A stretch of DNA of 64,000 nucleotides from Saccharomyces uvarum (Eukaryota; Ascomycota; Saccharomycetes; Saccharomycetales; Saccharomycetaceae). The notes under the pieces were generated by a model that did not search any database, was not told where the DNA came from, and saw nothing but the letters and a program-made list of their open reading frames with translations. The translations under genes and the position numbers were made by a program. Below, piece after piece: positions 26,991-35,789 of this stretch; positions within the stretch are counted from its first letter, which is position 1, and every line of letters begins with the position of its first letter. The stretch spans positions 186,001-250,000 of the forward strand of contig OX365938.1 in assembly GCA_947243795.1 (NCBI GenBank). The letters run 5' to 3'.

Positions 26991-28094
26991 TCATTCTTTC
27001 TTGACCTTTCTTTTCTTTACCATTTGAGACAAAATGTCATTTTTACTTGGTTCTGCAGTGGCTCTCTTTCTCTTGGGACCTCCCGCTTGCTTTTTCTGTT
27101 TAACTTCAAACTTATCTAGTTGCTCCTTACGCGACTTAGCACCCAACTTCTGTAGCGTCTCATTTTTTTTTGAGTACTCTTCGTCTTCTAACAATTCATT
27201 ATCACTCTTGGATTCCAACCACTCCAAGAGTTTTATTTCATTCCCATAGCCTTCATCATTATCGTACGGAGTCTCCAAGACAATTGGAATACCCTTGAGA
27301 TGTTCGGAATGGGCAATCAGCCTAAAGACATCGATGCCTAAGTAACCTTGACCCAGGCGTTCGTGCAAATCTCTATTTGCGCCAAGTGGTGCCTTAGAGT
27401 CGTTCAAATGAACAGCACTCAAATACTTAAATCCTATTACATCGTCGAACTCTTTCCAAAAATTGTGGAATGCGTAAGTGGTGCTAATATCGTAGCCTGC
27501 GGCAAAGGTATGACAGGTATCTATACAAACACCGATTCTTGATTTATCTTCAATCATTCCGATAACTTGCTGTAAATCTACCAAGGAGCTTCCTACCAGA
27601 TTTCCGGTACCCGCCATATTTTCCAATACAATCTTGACAAATTCTGTTTCTTTGATAGCTTTGTTCAAGTATGATGCTAATTGCTTCAATTGCAATTGAT
27701 GGCCGCCCTTTAAGGTAGAGCCTGGATGTAGGTTGTAAAGACCAACGCCTAACTGTTCACATCTGTTTAAATCGTCCATAAACGATTCATAACTCTTTTC
27801 AGCCTTTTCCTTATCTGGATTAGCTAAATTAATAAAATATTGCCCGTGCGGTAAGATATCAGTTAATGGATTGTAGTTATAAGTTTCACAATTTTTCTTG
27901 AATTTGTTTATTTCCTCCTGTGTATACTGTGGGGACACCCATTTTCTTGGAGATTTCAAAAACATGGCAAAGGAATTACAACCAGTGTTAAAAGCATTGG
28001 TTACACTATTGGAAATTCCACCGGCACCTGACATGTGGGCACCGAATTTATATTTTGAAACAGCAGATCTCACAAAATTAGTTTTTGAGGACAT
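26991..28094 (-). CDS. APN1: AP endonuclease Apn1 (endonuclease IV family)
   Basis: Major apurinic/apyrimidinic endonuclease and 3'-diesterase of base excision repair, in nucleus and mitochondria. It is 367 aa, identical in length to S. cerevisiae. Zinc-ligand motifs of the endonuclease IV barrel are in order: GAHMSGAGG, LYNLHPGS, IVLENMAG, GVCIDTCHTF, AVHLNDSK and PIVLETPYD. The Lys/Arg-rich C-terminus (PKRKRATAEP ... KKRKVKKE) corresponds to the nuclear-targeting tail of yeast Apn1. The ATG at 28092-28094 is the start. It is followed upstream by RAD27 on the same strand, another base excision repair gene, though nothing suggests co-regulation. Confidence 0.97.
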   Translation of the reverse strand: MSSKTNFVRSAVSKYKFGAHMSGAGGISNSVTNAFNTGCNSFAMFLKSPRKWVSPQYTQEEINKFKKNCETYNYNPLTDILPHGQYFINLANPDKEKAEKSYESFMDDLNRCEQLGVGLYNLHPGSTLKGGHQLQLKQLASYLNKAIKETEFVKIVLENMAGTGNLVGSSLVDLQQVIGMIEDKSRIGVCIDTCHTFAAGYDISTTYAFHNFWKEFDDVIGFKYLSAVHLNDSKAPLGANRDLHERLGQGYLGIDVFRLIAHSEHLKGIPIVLETPYDNDEGYGNEIKLLEWLESKSDNELLEDEEYSKKNETLQKLGAKSRKEQLDKFEVKQKKQAGGPKRKRATAEPSKNDILSQMVKKRKVKKE

Positions 28095-28353
28095 TGTGGT
28101 GGCTGTTATACGGGAGAAGGAAGTGTATTTTTGCGTCTTGCCTTTCTGATGTAGAGCTTACTTTTCCTTATTTGCAATAAATTTTAACACGTAAAATAAG
28201 AGGAAGAAAAAGGACCAGGCAGAAAGTGAAAAATTCAAAACGACGGAGCTAAGAAAGTCTGTAAGTATGGATGAAAAAAGTTTGTCTATGTAGATATGTA
28301 TATGTTTACATTCATGCGAAGGGTAAAAAAAGAGGTGATGAGGAAATCTCTGC

Positions 28354-29502
28354 CTATCTTCTACCCTTCGTTACTTTATTTTTATTTTTACTTGATTTTT
28401 TAGTCTCTTGAGCCTTCTTGGCTGCGGCAGCTAACTGTTCTTTTGTCTTAGGCACAACTTGAAAGAACCCATCTAGTCTACCCTGGATGCCTGATCTCAG
28501 CCCTTTTTTCAACCTTGTTATGCCGGATTTGACTCTTTCCTCACTAAATTTCTTTTCATCGCACAAATACTGGATCAGTTCCGTTTCATTTGGTGGCGTC
28601 CACTTCAAATTCACCTCGTTACCATCGATCACTTCAGGGTCTAGAAACAACTGTCTTGCCTGTTTGTACGGCCAGTCTTCTGGGATTTTCCACTTAGTGT
28701 TGTTTGCCTCGCCAGACTCAATGAACTCTATAATTTTCTCAATGGAACCATGCGTTTTCATGAGTTTCAAAGCGGTCACTGGACCAACACCTCTGATGCT
28801 TTCACAGTAGTCACAACCGAGCATAATACAAAGGTCAACGAACTGTTCTATGGTCAAGTCGAGACCTCTCAAGACCAGCTCTGTGTCTATTTCATGAATC
28901 GGCTCCTTCTTGGCCTCTGAAAATGTCAAATGTCTTAGCAAAAAGGGCGTTCTATAACAAAGAGTGTCCATATCTTCACTTGCTGCGGCGTAGACCTTAC
29001 CCTTTTTCGCCAATTCGGCACACTGAGCTTCTGCTTCCGTGGGCGCTATTATGAACGGAATGCCCATGAGTCCTAGTAATTTTTGGGCTTCTTCGTTATG
29101 CTCTTTGGAGACCTTAACCAACCGTCTTTCTTGCTTCATCTTCTCTAGTTCTGTAGTTGCTTCTGCCAGTTTTTTCTCAGTTTCCTGTCTTCTCGTGGAC
29201 CGCTTGGTCAACTCATGAGATTTCATATCTGGAGGCTTACCGTCGAAGACATAGCAAGGCTTGATTCCGTGATCGATCATTCTCAGTGTCCTGTAGAACA
29301 TACCCATCAAATGCGATGTGGTTTCTCCGGCCTCATTGGTCAATTGCCCACCATCCTGCTGCCTCACGGCAATCAAGAATTGATATAGCGACATAGAGGC
29401 ATCGATGGCCACTTTTCTGCCGAAGAAGCTCTTGATGTCGCTTTTCCTGATAGCGGAGGGTACGTGCTCCGAAATAATCGCATTTAAACCTTTGATACCC
29501 AT
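28354..29502 (-). CDS. RAD27: Flap endonuclease Rad27 (FEN1)
   Basis: Structure-specific 5' flap endonuclease. It processes Okazaki fragments and acts in long-patch base excision repair. It is 382 aa, the same as S. cerevisiae. Active-site acidic residues are visible: Asp34 (VAIDASMS), Asp87 (YVFDGKPP), the glutamates of [19 protein letters not shown] and [14 protein letters not shown]-binding PIP box, QGRLDGFF, is at 340-347, followed by a basic tail. The N-terminal Gly2 needed for activity is set by the ATG at 29500-29502 ([10 protein letters not shown]). The frame opens 13 codons further upstream, which would block that terminus. The promoter has two MCB elements. Confidence 0.97.
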   Translation of the reverse strand: MGIKGLNAIISEHVPSAIRKSDIKSFFGRKVAIDASMSLYQFLIAVRQQDGGQLTNEAGETTSHLMGMFYRTLRMIDHGIKPCYVFDGKPPDMKSHELTKRSTRRQETEKKLAEATTELEKMKQERRLVKVSKEHNEEAQKLLGLMGIPFIIAPTEAEAQCAELAKKGKVYAAASEDMDTLCYRTPFLLRHLTFSEAKKEPIHEIDTELVLRGLDLTIEQFVDLCIMLGCDYCESIRGVGPVTALKLMKTHGSIEKIIEFIESGEANNTKWKIPEDWPYKQARQLFLDPEVIDGNEVNLKWTPPNETELIQYLCDEKKFSEERVKSGITRLKKGLRSGIQGRLDGFFQVVPKTKEQLAAAAKKAQETKKSSKNKNKVTKGRR

Positions 29503-29618
29503 TTTCTCCCAACGAACTCTTTCCTGTCTCACTGTACCCAATACACTGTGTTTCTCATCGATATAGCCAAAGGTGAAATATCATGGAGGATGACCAACGG
29601 CTAATTTTTGGCACTGTG

Positions 29619-29624
29619 ACGCGT
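29619..29624. promoter_or_regulatory. MCB element ACGCGT (RAD27 promoter)
   Basis: Perfect MluI cell-cycle box 117 bp upstream of the RAD27 ATG. A further CGCG follows at once. It binds Mbp1-Swi6 and would give the G1/S expression known for RAD27. Confidence 0.75.
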
Positions 29625-29671
29625 CGCGTCCAGCGCCTTAAAAAATAAAAGACGCTGTGAAAAGGTGCCAG

Positions 29672-29677
29672 ACGCGT
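29672..29677. promoter_or_regulatory. Second MCB element ACGCGT (RAD27 promoter)
   Basis: Perfect MCB 170 bp upstream of the RAD27 ATG and 53 bp from the first. A pair is typical of DNA-replication genes. Confidence 0.75.
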
Positions 29678-29834
29678 TAAAACGACAGCATGTATCACCA
29701 GTACAGAGCCAGTGGACCAAGCGCCTTCCCGTGCCTTGATGAATCCTTATAACTTAACCAGACAAAACACGCCAATCTGACCCACTCCTTCAAACTGACT
29801 CTTAAGGTGTCTCGCAGGGTGTCATAATCCGATC

Positions 29835-29848
29835 GTCACTCTGAACGA
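29835..29848 (+). promoter_or_regulatory. Abf1 binding site upstream of ABF1
   Basis: GTCACTCTGAACGA matches the Abf1 consensus RTCAYTNNNNACGW at every fixed position. It lies ~315 bp upstream of the ABF1 ATG. ABF1 autoregulation through a promoter site is known in S. cerevisiae. It could also act as a boundary between the divergent RAD27 and ABF1 promoters. Confidence 0.8.
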
Positions 29849-30161
29849 GGAGCGACGCAGGTCGGGTATCCCGTTTGGTTGTTTTTTTCGCTCGCTTTTT
29901 TCGTGAAAAGCGAAAAGTGGCAAGCAAACCTATATCACTTTCTACTTCTTTCCCTGTTCCTTTGTTTATTGGCAAGAGCCACTATCACATCCCCATTAAC
30001 GAAAGTCGCCAAAGTGTGTCATTTAATACTACGCTCAGTGACAGTATTTTGGTTAGATCTCAACCGGAGACAACCATCAAGTGCTAGGCCATTTACACGT
30101 TGCCTGTGATCCTGCTGTATCAGGGGACCTTCCAAAACAAGACACTAGCAATTTCGCAAGG

Positions 30162-32423
30162 ATGGACAAGCTAGTCGTGAACTACTATGAGTACAAGCAC
30201 CCTATAATCAATAAAGACCTGGCCATTGGGGCCCACGGCGGCAAGAAATTCCCGACGTTGGGTGCTTGGTACGACGTTATCAACGAGTACGAGTTTCAAA
30301 CCCGTTGTCCTATCATCTTGAAGAACTCTCACAGAAATAAACATTTTACATTTGCCTGTCATTTGAAAAACTGTCCGTTTAAAGTCTTACTAAGTTATGC
30401 CGGCAATTCTACGTCCTCGGACACTTCTTCCCCTTCTGCTAATGACAATGCGGACCCCTCCGGGGCTTCTGACCATGTTCATCACCATAGCGAAAACATT
30501 AACGACGACGACGACAATAATAATGTCAATAACAATAGTAAGGTCAGAAATGACAACAAACTCGACTTCGTTACAGACGATCTTGAATACCATTTGGCAA
30601 ACCCGCATCCAGACGATACCAATGACAAAATAGGGTCGAGAAACAATGAGGGCGATGGAAACAATGACGATGATGGCGATGCTAACAACATTTTCAAGCA
30701 GCAAGGCGTGAATATCAAGAACGACACTGACGAGGATTCGATAAACAAGTCGTCTATCGACCAAAACTTGGAAAATTCTAATAATTCTGCTACTGCTAAC
30801 GATAACAACAACAACAACAACAACAACAATAACAATAACAACGATGAGGACGACGTTCATACCCAAATGACTAAGAGCTACTCCGATGTGGTGAACGACG
30901 AAGACATTAACGTTGCCATTGCGAACGCTGTTGCCAATGTGGATTCTCAATCAAATAATAAGCAAGCAGACAAAGATGATGACGCCTCTAATAACAATGA
31001 TGACAATAATAATAATAGTAATAATGATAACAACAACAATAACAATAACAATAATAATATTAATAATAATAACAATGTTGCTAGCCACGACATTTCTTCT
31101 CACTCACCTTCTTCGATACGAGAATCTTCTATGAATCTAGATGTCTTCAATTCTGCTACCGACGACATACCAGGTCCATTTGTCGTTACCAAAATCGAGC
31201 CTTATCATAGCCATCCGCTAGAAGATAACTTATCGCTGGGGAAGTTCATCTTAACGAAGATTCCCAAGATATTGCAGAACGATTTGAAATTCGATCAAAT
31301 ACTAGAAAGCTCTTACAACAATTCCAACCACACTGTAAGTAAATTCAAAGTTTCCCATTATGTGGAGGAATCTGGTCTTTTGGACATCCTAATGCAAAGA
31401 TATGGGTTGACGGCTGAAGATTTCGAGAAAAGATTATTGTCTCAAATCGCGAGACGTATAACCACATACAAGGCCAGATTTGTTCTGAAAAAGAAAAAAA
31501 TGGGCGAATATAACGATCTACAACCTTCTTCATCTTCTAATAATAACGATAACAACGATGATGAACTGTCCAGCGCAAACATGAGGAACAATTCCATTGA
31601 CTATACTAAACATCAGGAAATTTCAAGTGCGGCGACCTCGCCAAATGCAATTAAGAATGAGAATAACATAAGTAATAGCAAAAATGAGAATAGTGACAAC
31701 AATAACAATAACGATAATTCGAATCTAATGGAAGGCGTCCTAGATAAATCGTCTAGTCATCGTTATCAGCCCAAAAAGTTGCTCAATGTTAACAAATGGA
31801 ACAAACCAGATCAAATCACTCATTCCGATGTATCCCTTGTGGGACTGGATGAATCAAACGATGGCGGTAATTCAAATGTTCACCCAACTTTGGCCGAAGT
31901 GGACGCGCAAGAAGCTCGCGAAACCGCTCAATTGGCCATAGATAAAATCAATTCTTATAAGAGATCTATCGATGATAAGAATAGTAGTGGCCACAACAAC
32001 TCATCAAGAAACGTCGTGGATGAAAACTTGATCAATGATATGGATTCTGAAGATAACCACAAGTCTAAGAGACAACATTTGTCTGATATTACGCTGGAAG
32101 AAAGAAACGAAGATGACAAATTACCACACGAAGTGGCGGAACAGCTAAGACTACTGTCGTCGCATCTAAAGGAAGTGGAGAATTTGCACCAGAATAACGA
32201 TGATGACGTGGACGATGTGATGGTGGATGTAGATGTCGAATCGCAATACAACAAGAACCCGACCCACCATCACCATAGCCATCACAGCCAACCTCATCAC
32301 GACGAAGAAGATGTTGCCGGATTAATGGGGAAACCCGATGATGATGACGATGATGATGATGATGTTGACGACGATGATGACCTTTCTGACGAAAATATCC
32401 AGCCTGAATTAAGAGGCCAGTAG
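30162..32423 (+). CDS. ABF1: ARS-binding factor / general regulatory factor Abf1
   Basis: Essential DNA-binding protein acting at promoters, origins and silencers and in chromatin organisation. It is 753 aa against 731 in S. cerevisiae. The first DNA-binding segment has the C49/H57/C66/C71 zinc-like cluster, almost identical to S. cerevisiae. The second conserved block (about 335-450, FVVTKIEPYHSHPLEDN ... RRITTYKARFVLKKKK) is nearly unchanged. Between and after them the sequence is Asn/Asp-rich, with long Asn runs near 213-226 and 283-305 and Asp runs near the C-terminus. The length gain lies there. The C-terminal region needed for activation is conserved (LPHEVAEQLRLLSSHLKEVE). The ATG at 30162 gives MDKLVVNYYEYKH, as known. 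Confidence 0.97.
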   Translation: MDKLVVNYYEYKHPIINKDLAIGAHGGKKFPTLGAWYDVINEYEFQTRCPIILKNSHRNKHFTFACHLKNCPFKVLLSYAGNSTSSDTSSPSANDNADPSGASDHVHHHSENINDDDDNNNVNNNSKVRNDNKLDFVTDDLEYHLANPHPDDTNDKIGSRNNEGDGNNDDDGDANNIFKQQGVNIKNDTDEDSINKSSIDQNLENSNNSATANDNNNNNNNNNNNNNDEDDVHTQMTKSYSDVVNDEDINVAIANAVANVDSQSNNKQADKDDDASNNNDDNNNNSNNDNNNNNNNNNNINNNNNVASHDISSHSPSSIRESSMNLDVFNSATDDIPGPFVVTKIEPYHSHPLEDNLSLGKFILTKIPKILQNDLKFDQILESSYNNSNHTVSKFKVSHYVEESGLLDILMQRYGLTAEDFEKRLLSQIARRITTYKARFVLKKKKMGEYNDLQPSSSSNNNDNNDDELSSANMRNNSIDYTKHQEISSAATSPNAIKNENNISNSKNENSDNNNNNDNSNLMEGVLDKSSSHRYQPKKLLNVNKWNKPDQITHSDVSLVGLDESNDGGNSNVHPTLAEVDAQEARETAQLAIDKINSYKRSIDDKNSSGHNNSSRNVVDENLINDMDSEDNHKSKRQHLSDITLEERNEDDKLPHEVAEQLRLLSSHLKEVENLHQNNDDDVDDVMVDVDVESQYNKNPTHHHHSHHSQPHHDEEDVAGLMGKPDDDDDDDDDVDDDDDLSDENIQPELRGQ
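30803..30842 (+). repeat. AAC/AAT triplet run coding poly-Asn in ABF1
   Basis: About 13 consecutive Asn codons, mixed AAC and AAT. S. cerevisiae ABF1, as I recall it, has a different, shorter non-Asn sequence here. Confidence 0.85.
31003..31077 (+). repeat. Second AAT/AAC triplet run coding Asn-rich segment in ABF1
   Basis: About 22 of 25 codons are Asn, broken by Asp, Ser and Ile. It lies in the non-conserved linker between the two DNA-binding blocks. Confidence 0.85.
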
Positions 32424-32598
32424 TTGTTTCGCGATGTCCCTCTCTTTTCTCTTTTCTTCTACCTCACTTTCTCTCTATATGTTTTCTTTCCCTTTGAAAT
32501 ATATATTTTATCCTATGTATGTTTTTTTTGTATTATAAACAAATCTCGTTTTCTCTTGGCTTTTTTTTTATTGTTACATACCTATCTATGCATATATT

Positions 32599-33540
32599 TC
32601 AATTTAGGTTCTTATTAAGATAGTCCGCGAAAAGGGCGCCTATTCTATCTTCATCTATATCTCTTAGTCTATTAAAGTTGATGAACTGTCTTTTCAGTCT
32701 CTGCAACTGCGCCAAAGTGACGACATTACCAATGGGCAGATCCACGAAAAAGCATCCGTCGTCATTGATGTCCGTGACACCTTCAGAAACAATGACTCTT
32801 GTACCGTTGCTCACCCCGCCAATCGAGGTCAGACTTTTAATGTGGTTCATTATTACTTTTATGATCTTGGTGGTTTCCACATTGAGGACTTGAATGAAGT
32901 TGGATTGAGATGCAGGTTTCAGTACAGTGGCAGAGTTTGGTTTTTGTAGGCCCTTATTCAATGGATCATTGTGTCCGCTGTTTTTGGCCGATTTGGAAGT
33001 TTGGAAGATAACTTTGTAAAGGTCATCAATAGACTCGGTTATGTTGTCCTGCGGAGTGAGAATAGCGAAAAGAGGAGAATCCCAACGATTGTTTGAATTA
33101 GGTTCTTCGTATCTTTGGATCAACTGGTTCAATAGTTCTGGTTCCCAGGGATTTGCGTTCGAGGTTTTGTTCCATTCAAATATTGTTTCTGGCGGACAAA
33201 GAGTTTGAATTACGCAGAACGTCGTGGACAAGTTTTTCACTTCGCAGTGAAGTTGGTACCGGAAGCCCTTAATATAGTTCAAGGAATCTACAATGACTAT
33301 TTTATTCCTGGACAAGTCTCTTTTCACCGCGGAGATGATCTCTGATCTTAGTTTTCTTTCATCTTGTGAAGTTATGTAGCCTGAATGCTTAATGCCCAGC
33401 GTCTCATCCGAATGATAAACTATGGAATATTTACTTAGTGATGGGGTTGCATCGATTTTAGATTGTAGTAGCTGCACTAGATCTTTGGCAAGCGTTGTTT
33501 TCCCACTGCATGGATATCCTGTAAAAAGCACTAGCGGCAT
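32599..33540 (-). CDS. KTI12: Elongator-associated P-loop protein Kti12
   Basis: Nucleotide-binding partner of the Elongator complex, needed for wobble-uridine modification of tRNAs and for zymocin sensitivity. It is 313 aa, the same as S. cerevisiae. The Walker A motif GYPCSGKT is at residues 8-15. Further kinase-like features follow (VYHSDETLG, KIVIVDSLNYIKGFRYQLHC). It is related to PSTK, the kinase acting on seryl-tRNA(Sec). The C-terminal half is a helical tRNA-binding region. The ATG at 33538-33540 is the start. It converges with ABF1, with 175 bp between stops. Confidence 0.96.
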   Translation of the reverse strand: MPLVLFTGYPCSGKTTLAKDLVQLLQSKIDATPSLSKYSIVYHSDETLGIKHSGYITSQDERKLRSEIISAVKRDLSRNKIVIVDSLNYIKGFRYQLHCEVKNLSTTFCVIQTLCPPETIFEWNKTSNANPWEPELLNQLIQRYEEPNSNNRWDSPLFAILTPQDNITESIDDLYKVIFQTSKSAKNSGHNDPLNKGLQKPNSATVLKPASQSNFIQVLNVETTKIIKVIMNHIKSLTSIGGVSNGTRVIVSEGVTDINDDGCFFVDLPIGNVVTLAQLQRLKRQFINFNRLRDIDEDRIGALFADYLNKNLN

Positions 33541-35536
33541 CTCCCTCTTAACTTACACTGTATTTCCCTTTACAAAATTTCGACATTACTTTACATGGTA
33601 CTACTCAATATCCATTTATTCACCATTTCCTTTTCTTTTCTTTTTCCATCGCGAAGATCAGGATAATGAAAGAAAAAAAACATCAAAGAAAAAGAAAAGA
33701 GAGAAAAATTTTTCCGCCATAAGTATGAGAAAATGTGTTTACACCAAGATCGTGCATGCACGCTGTTTCAAGTATGTTGCCGTGTGTGATACACCATGAC
33801 ATAATGATTTGCAAGTTACGTCTCATTATACAGCGGTTATAGTAAAGCGATTATGGCTTGTTTGGTTATTTCTTTTTTGTTTGCCTTTCCACATTCGCTA
33901 TTCACCCGAGTCGACTTCTTTCTTGTTCTGACTTTGATTGAGATATTTTTTTTTTCAAATCAAAGGAAAAAAAAGAGGACGGTAATTATGTAATATGTTA
34001 CCTAATACCGGGAAAAACCTGTTCCATACCAAGAAATCCGGCCCTGGCGTGCCTGAGAGAATACTGTTGTTTTTTTATAGAATAGACTAGGATGGGTGGG
34101 TATATTTAACTATTGGACTGGAACAATCCCTCGTTTCGTTCGTACATGTCGTGCTTTTCGAGGGAAATCAAGGGGATACGAAAATAAAAAACAGAGTTTT
34201 TGGATAAGGTTTAAACAACGGCAACAAAGCGGCAAGGAAGAGGGCAACGGAACGGAAAGACACAATTATGTAATTTATGTAACGTACTGTGCCGTATATG
34301 ATTCTTGTGCAAATATCAAGTTACGGAGTTAGCTGGATGTATTGCAGTGCCTTTTCCAAAACCAACCAGAGGGGGAGGTAAGGGGGGGGGGAGTGAGTAG
34401 TAATGGCACAAAGAGTGGCTCCACCCCGCGCTATCGAGAACGAAAAGCTTATGATATATTTACAATGTCCCCGTATTATATGCTTATATGCGGAACAGAA
34501 CCAAAATCAGGCAGAACTAAAATGCCAGCTGCGAGACGTTGACCGAGACCAAGGGACGTGGAATGGCAAAAAACGAGGGGCACGGTCGATACGCAGGCCA
34601 AGATTTACAGAAAGGGCTTATGAAAAGCAGCGCAATTTGATGCTCAGTACGTTGGCGCGGGCAGGCTGCCATTTACAGATATGCTTTTGCAGCGGGCCGG
34701 TGACTTTCCAGCAGTGATAAAAAATGAGATCACTATTCTACAGGCAACTCCAGGCAATAGCGGCCAACATCATTCACTTACTCATCTGTTTCATTCTTCC
34801 ACCTTCCGGGTCCGGGATAGCTACTGCTGAGACCTTCCCGGAACCCGGGCCCCGGAGGTGGATCCCGTGACAAAAACACAGTAGTCTCCGCAATTCCGGC
34901 CCTATTCCATTTTCTCTTGGCCACAAAGCGAGTCGGCCCCGAGCGTACGACCGGGAACAACGGGGAGCCGGGCGAAGACCGTGTCTCGGACCAAGGCCCG
35001 TGAAAAAGAAAAGAGTGCTGCGGGCTTTACTCACTTTGGCGCCGTGTCTCAGTACTACCCCGGCGTCTCTAAACACCGACCCCCCGGGGGAGGGGTCCGA
35101 ACTTTAAAAGCCTATTCCAGAAGGAGTGAACGGGGAGCAGGCCCGATGCACGGGGCCGAAGCGGGCTACTGGCAAACGAGGCCACCGCCCGCTGAAAGTA
35201 AAAAAAATGAAAGAAAAAATTTTGGTGTTGCGGATCTCTCACGCGGTAAGAAGCGGCCGTAGTTTTCCGCGGGTTGCTTTCAAGTGTCATCTATCGTCTT
35301 ATGCAGATTTTTCCAAAAAGTAGATAAATTGCTATTTTCTCTCCGAGACAACTTTAAAAAATATCGAGACTAAGTTTGTTTCTGGTTAAATTATATATAT
35401 ACGAACGCCATTAAATAATCTCCTGCATTATTTTTCATTGCTTAACCCCCGTGTGATTAGTTTATCTCCCTCTTCAGTTTGGTTTTCTATTATTATTTAT
35501 TTTCTTATCTGTTCGTTCCCCCCTTCATCACCGTAT

Positions 35537-35575
35537 ATGCTTTCTGCAAGTTCACTTCCATACTCAGTAGTATAA
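35537..35575 (+). CDS. Upstream ORF 1 in the HAP4 leader (12 codons)
   Basis: ATG to TAA, 12 codons (MLSASSLPYSVV), 214 bp before the HAP4 ATG. S. cerevisiae HAP4 is reported to have two short uORFs in its leader, so a regulatory role in translation is plausible. Whether this one is within the mRNA depends on the start site. Confidence 0.35.
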   Translation: MLSASSLPYSVV

Positions 35576-35724
35576 TAAAACATTCATAAGAACGTTAGGA
35601 AAAAAAAGTCTATTATTTATTTGAGCAAACCACTCACGAACTTAGAGGATTAATAAAAGATTTCTTTTCTTAGTTTCTTCTAGATTTATTTATTCGTTCG
35701 CCACTATTTTTATCTAGCATTTTA

Positions 35725-35736
35725 ATGGATTGCTGA
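35725..35736 (+). CDS. Upstream ORF 2 in the HAP4 leader (3 codons)
   Basis: ATG GAT TGC TGA, encoding Met-Asp-Cys and stopping 53 bp before the HAP4 ATG. A three-codon uORF fits the arrangement described for S. cerevisiae HAP4. It is almost surely in the transcript because it is so close. Confidence 0.5.
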   Translation: MDC

Positions 35737-35789
35737 TTTATTCTGTCTAATTTACACTAGAATAAAAAACATATAAAAAAAATACAATC

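Larger units (their letters stand above)
29503..30161. other. RAD27-ABF1 divergent promoter region
   Basis: Shared upstream region with two MCB elements near RAD27 and an Abf1 site near ABF1, listed separately. The ABF1 frame is open upstream to 30081 without an ATG I would accept. Confidence 0.6.
33541..35789. other. Long HAP4 upstream region with a GC-rich island
   Basis: This 2.25-kb gap between KTI12 and HAP4 has no gene I can support. It is AT-rich up to ~34300, then becomes clearly GC-rich at about 34780-35280. That island is crowded with CCGG, CCCGGG and CGG words and a perfect palindrome CCCCCGGGGG at 35081-35090, followed by AGGGG. Such motifs suit zinc-cluster activators (CGG-binding) and glucose-responsive C2H2 repressors. 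HAP4 is known to have a large, glucose-repressed promoter. The last ~300 bp are T-rich leader with short uORFs. ORFs in the island (for example 34981-35262) look like open frames caused by high GC. Confidence 0.55.

Noticed and set aside
34981-35262. 93-codon frame in the HAP4 upstream GC-rich island
   Set aside because: GC-rich DNA has few stop codons by chance. Overlapping frames are open on both strands, and none has a recognisable domain.
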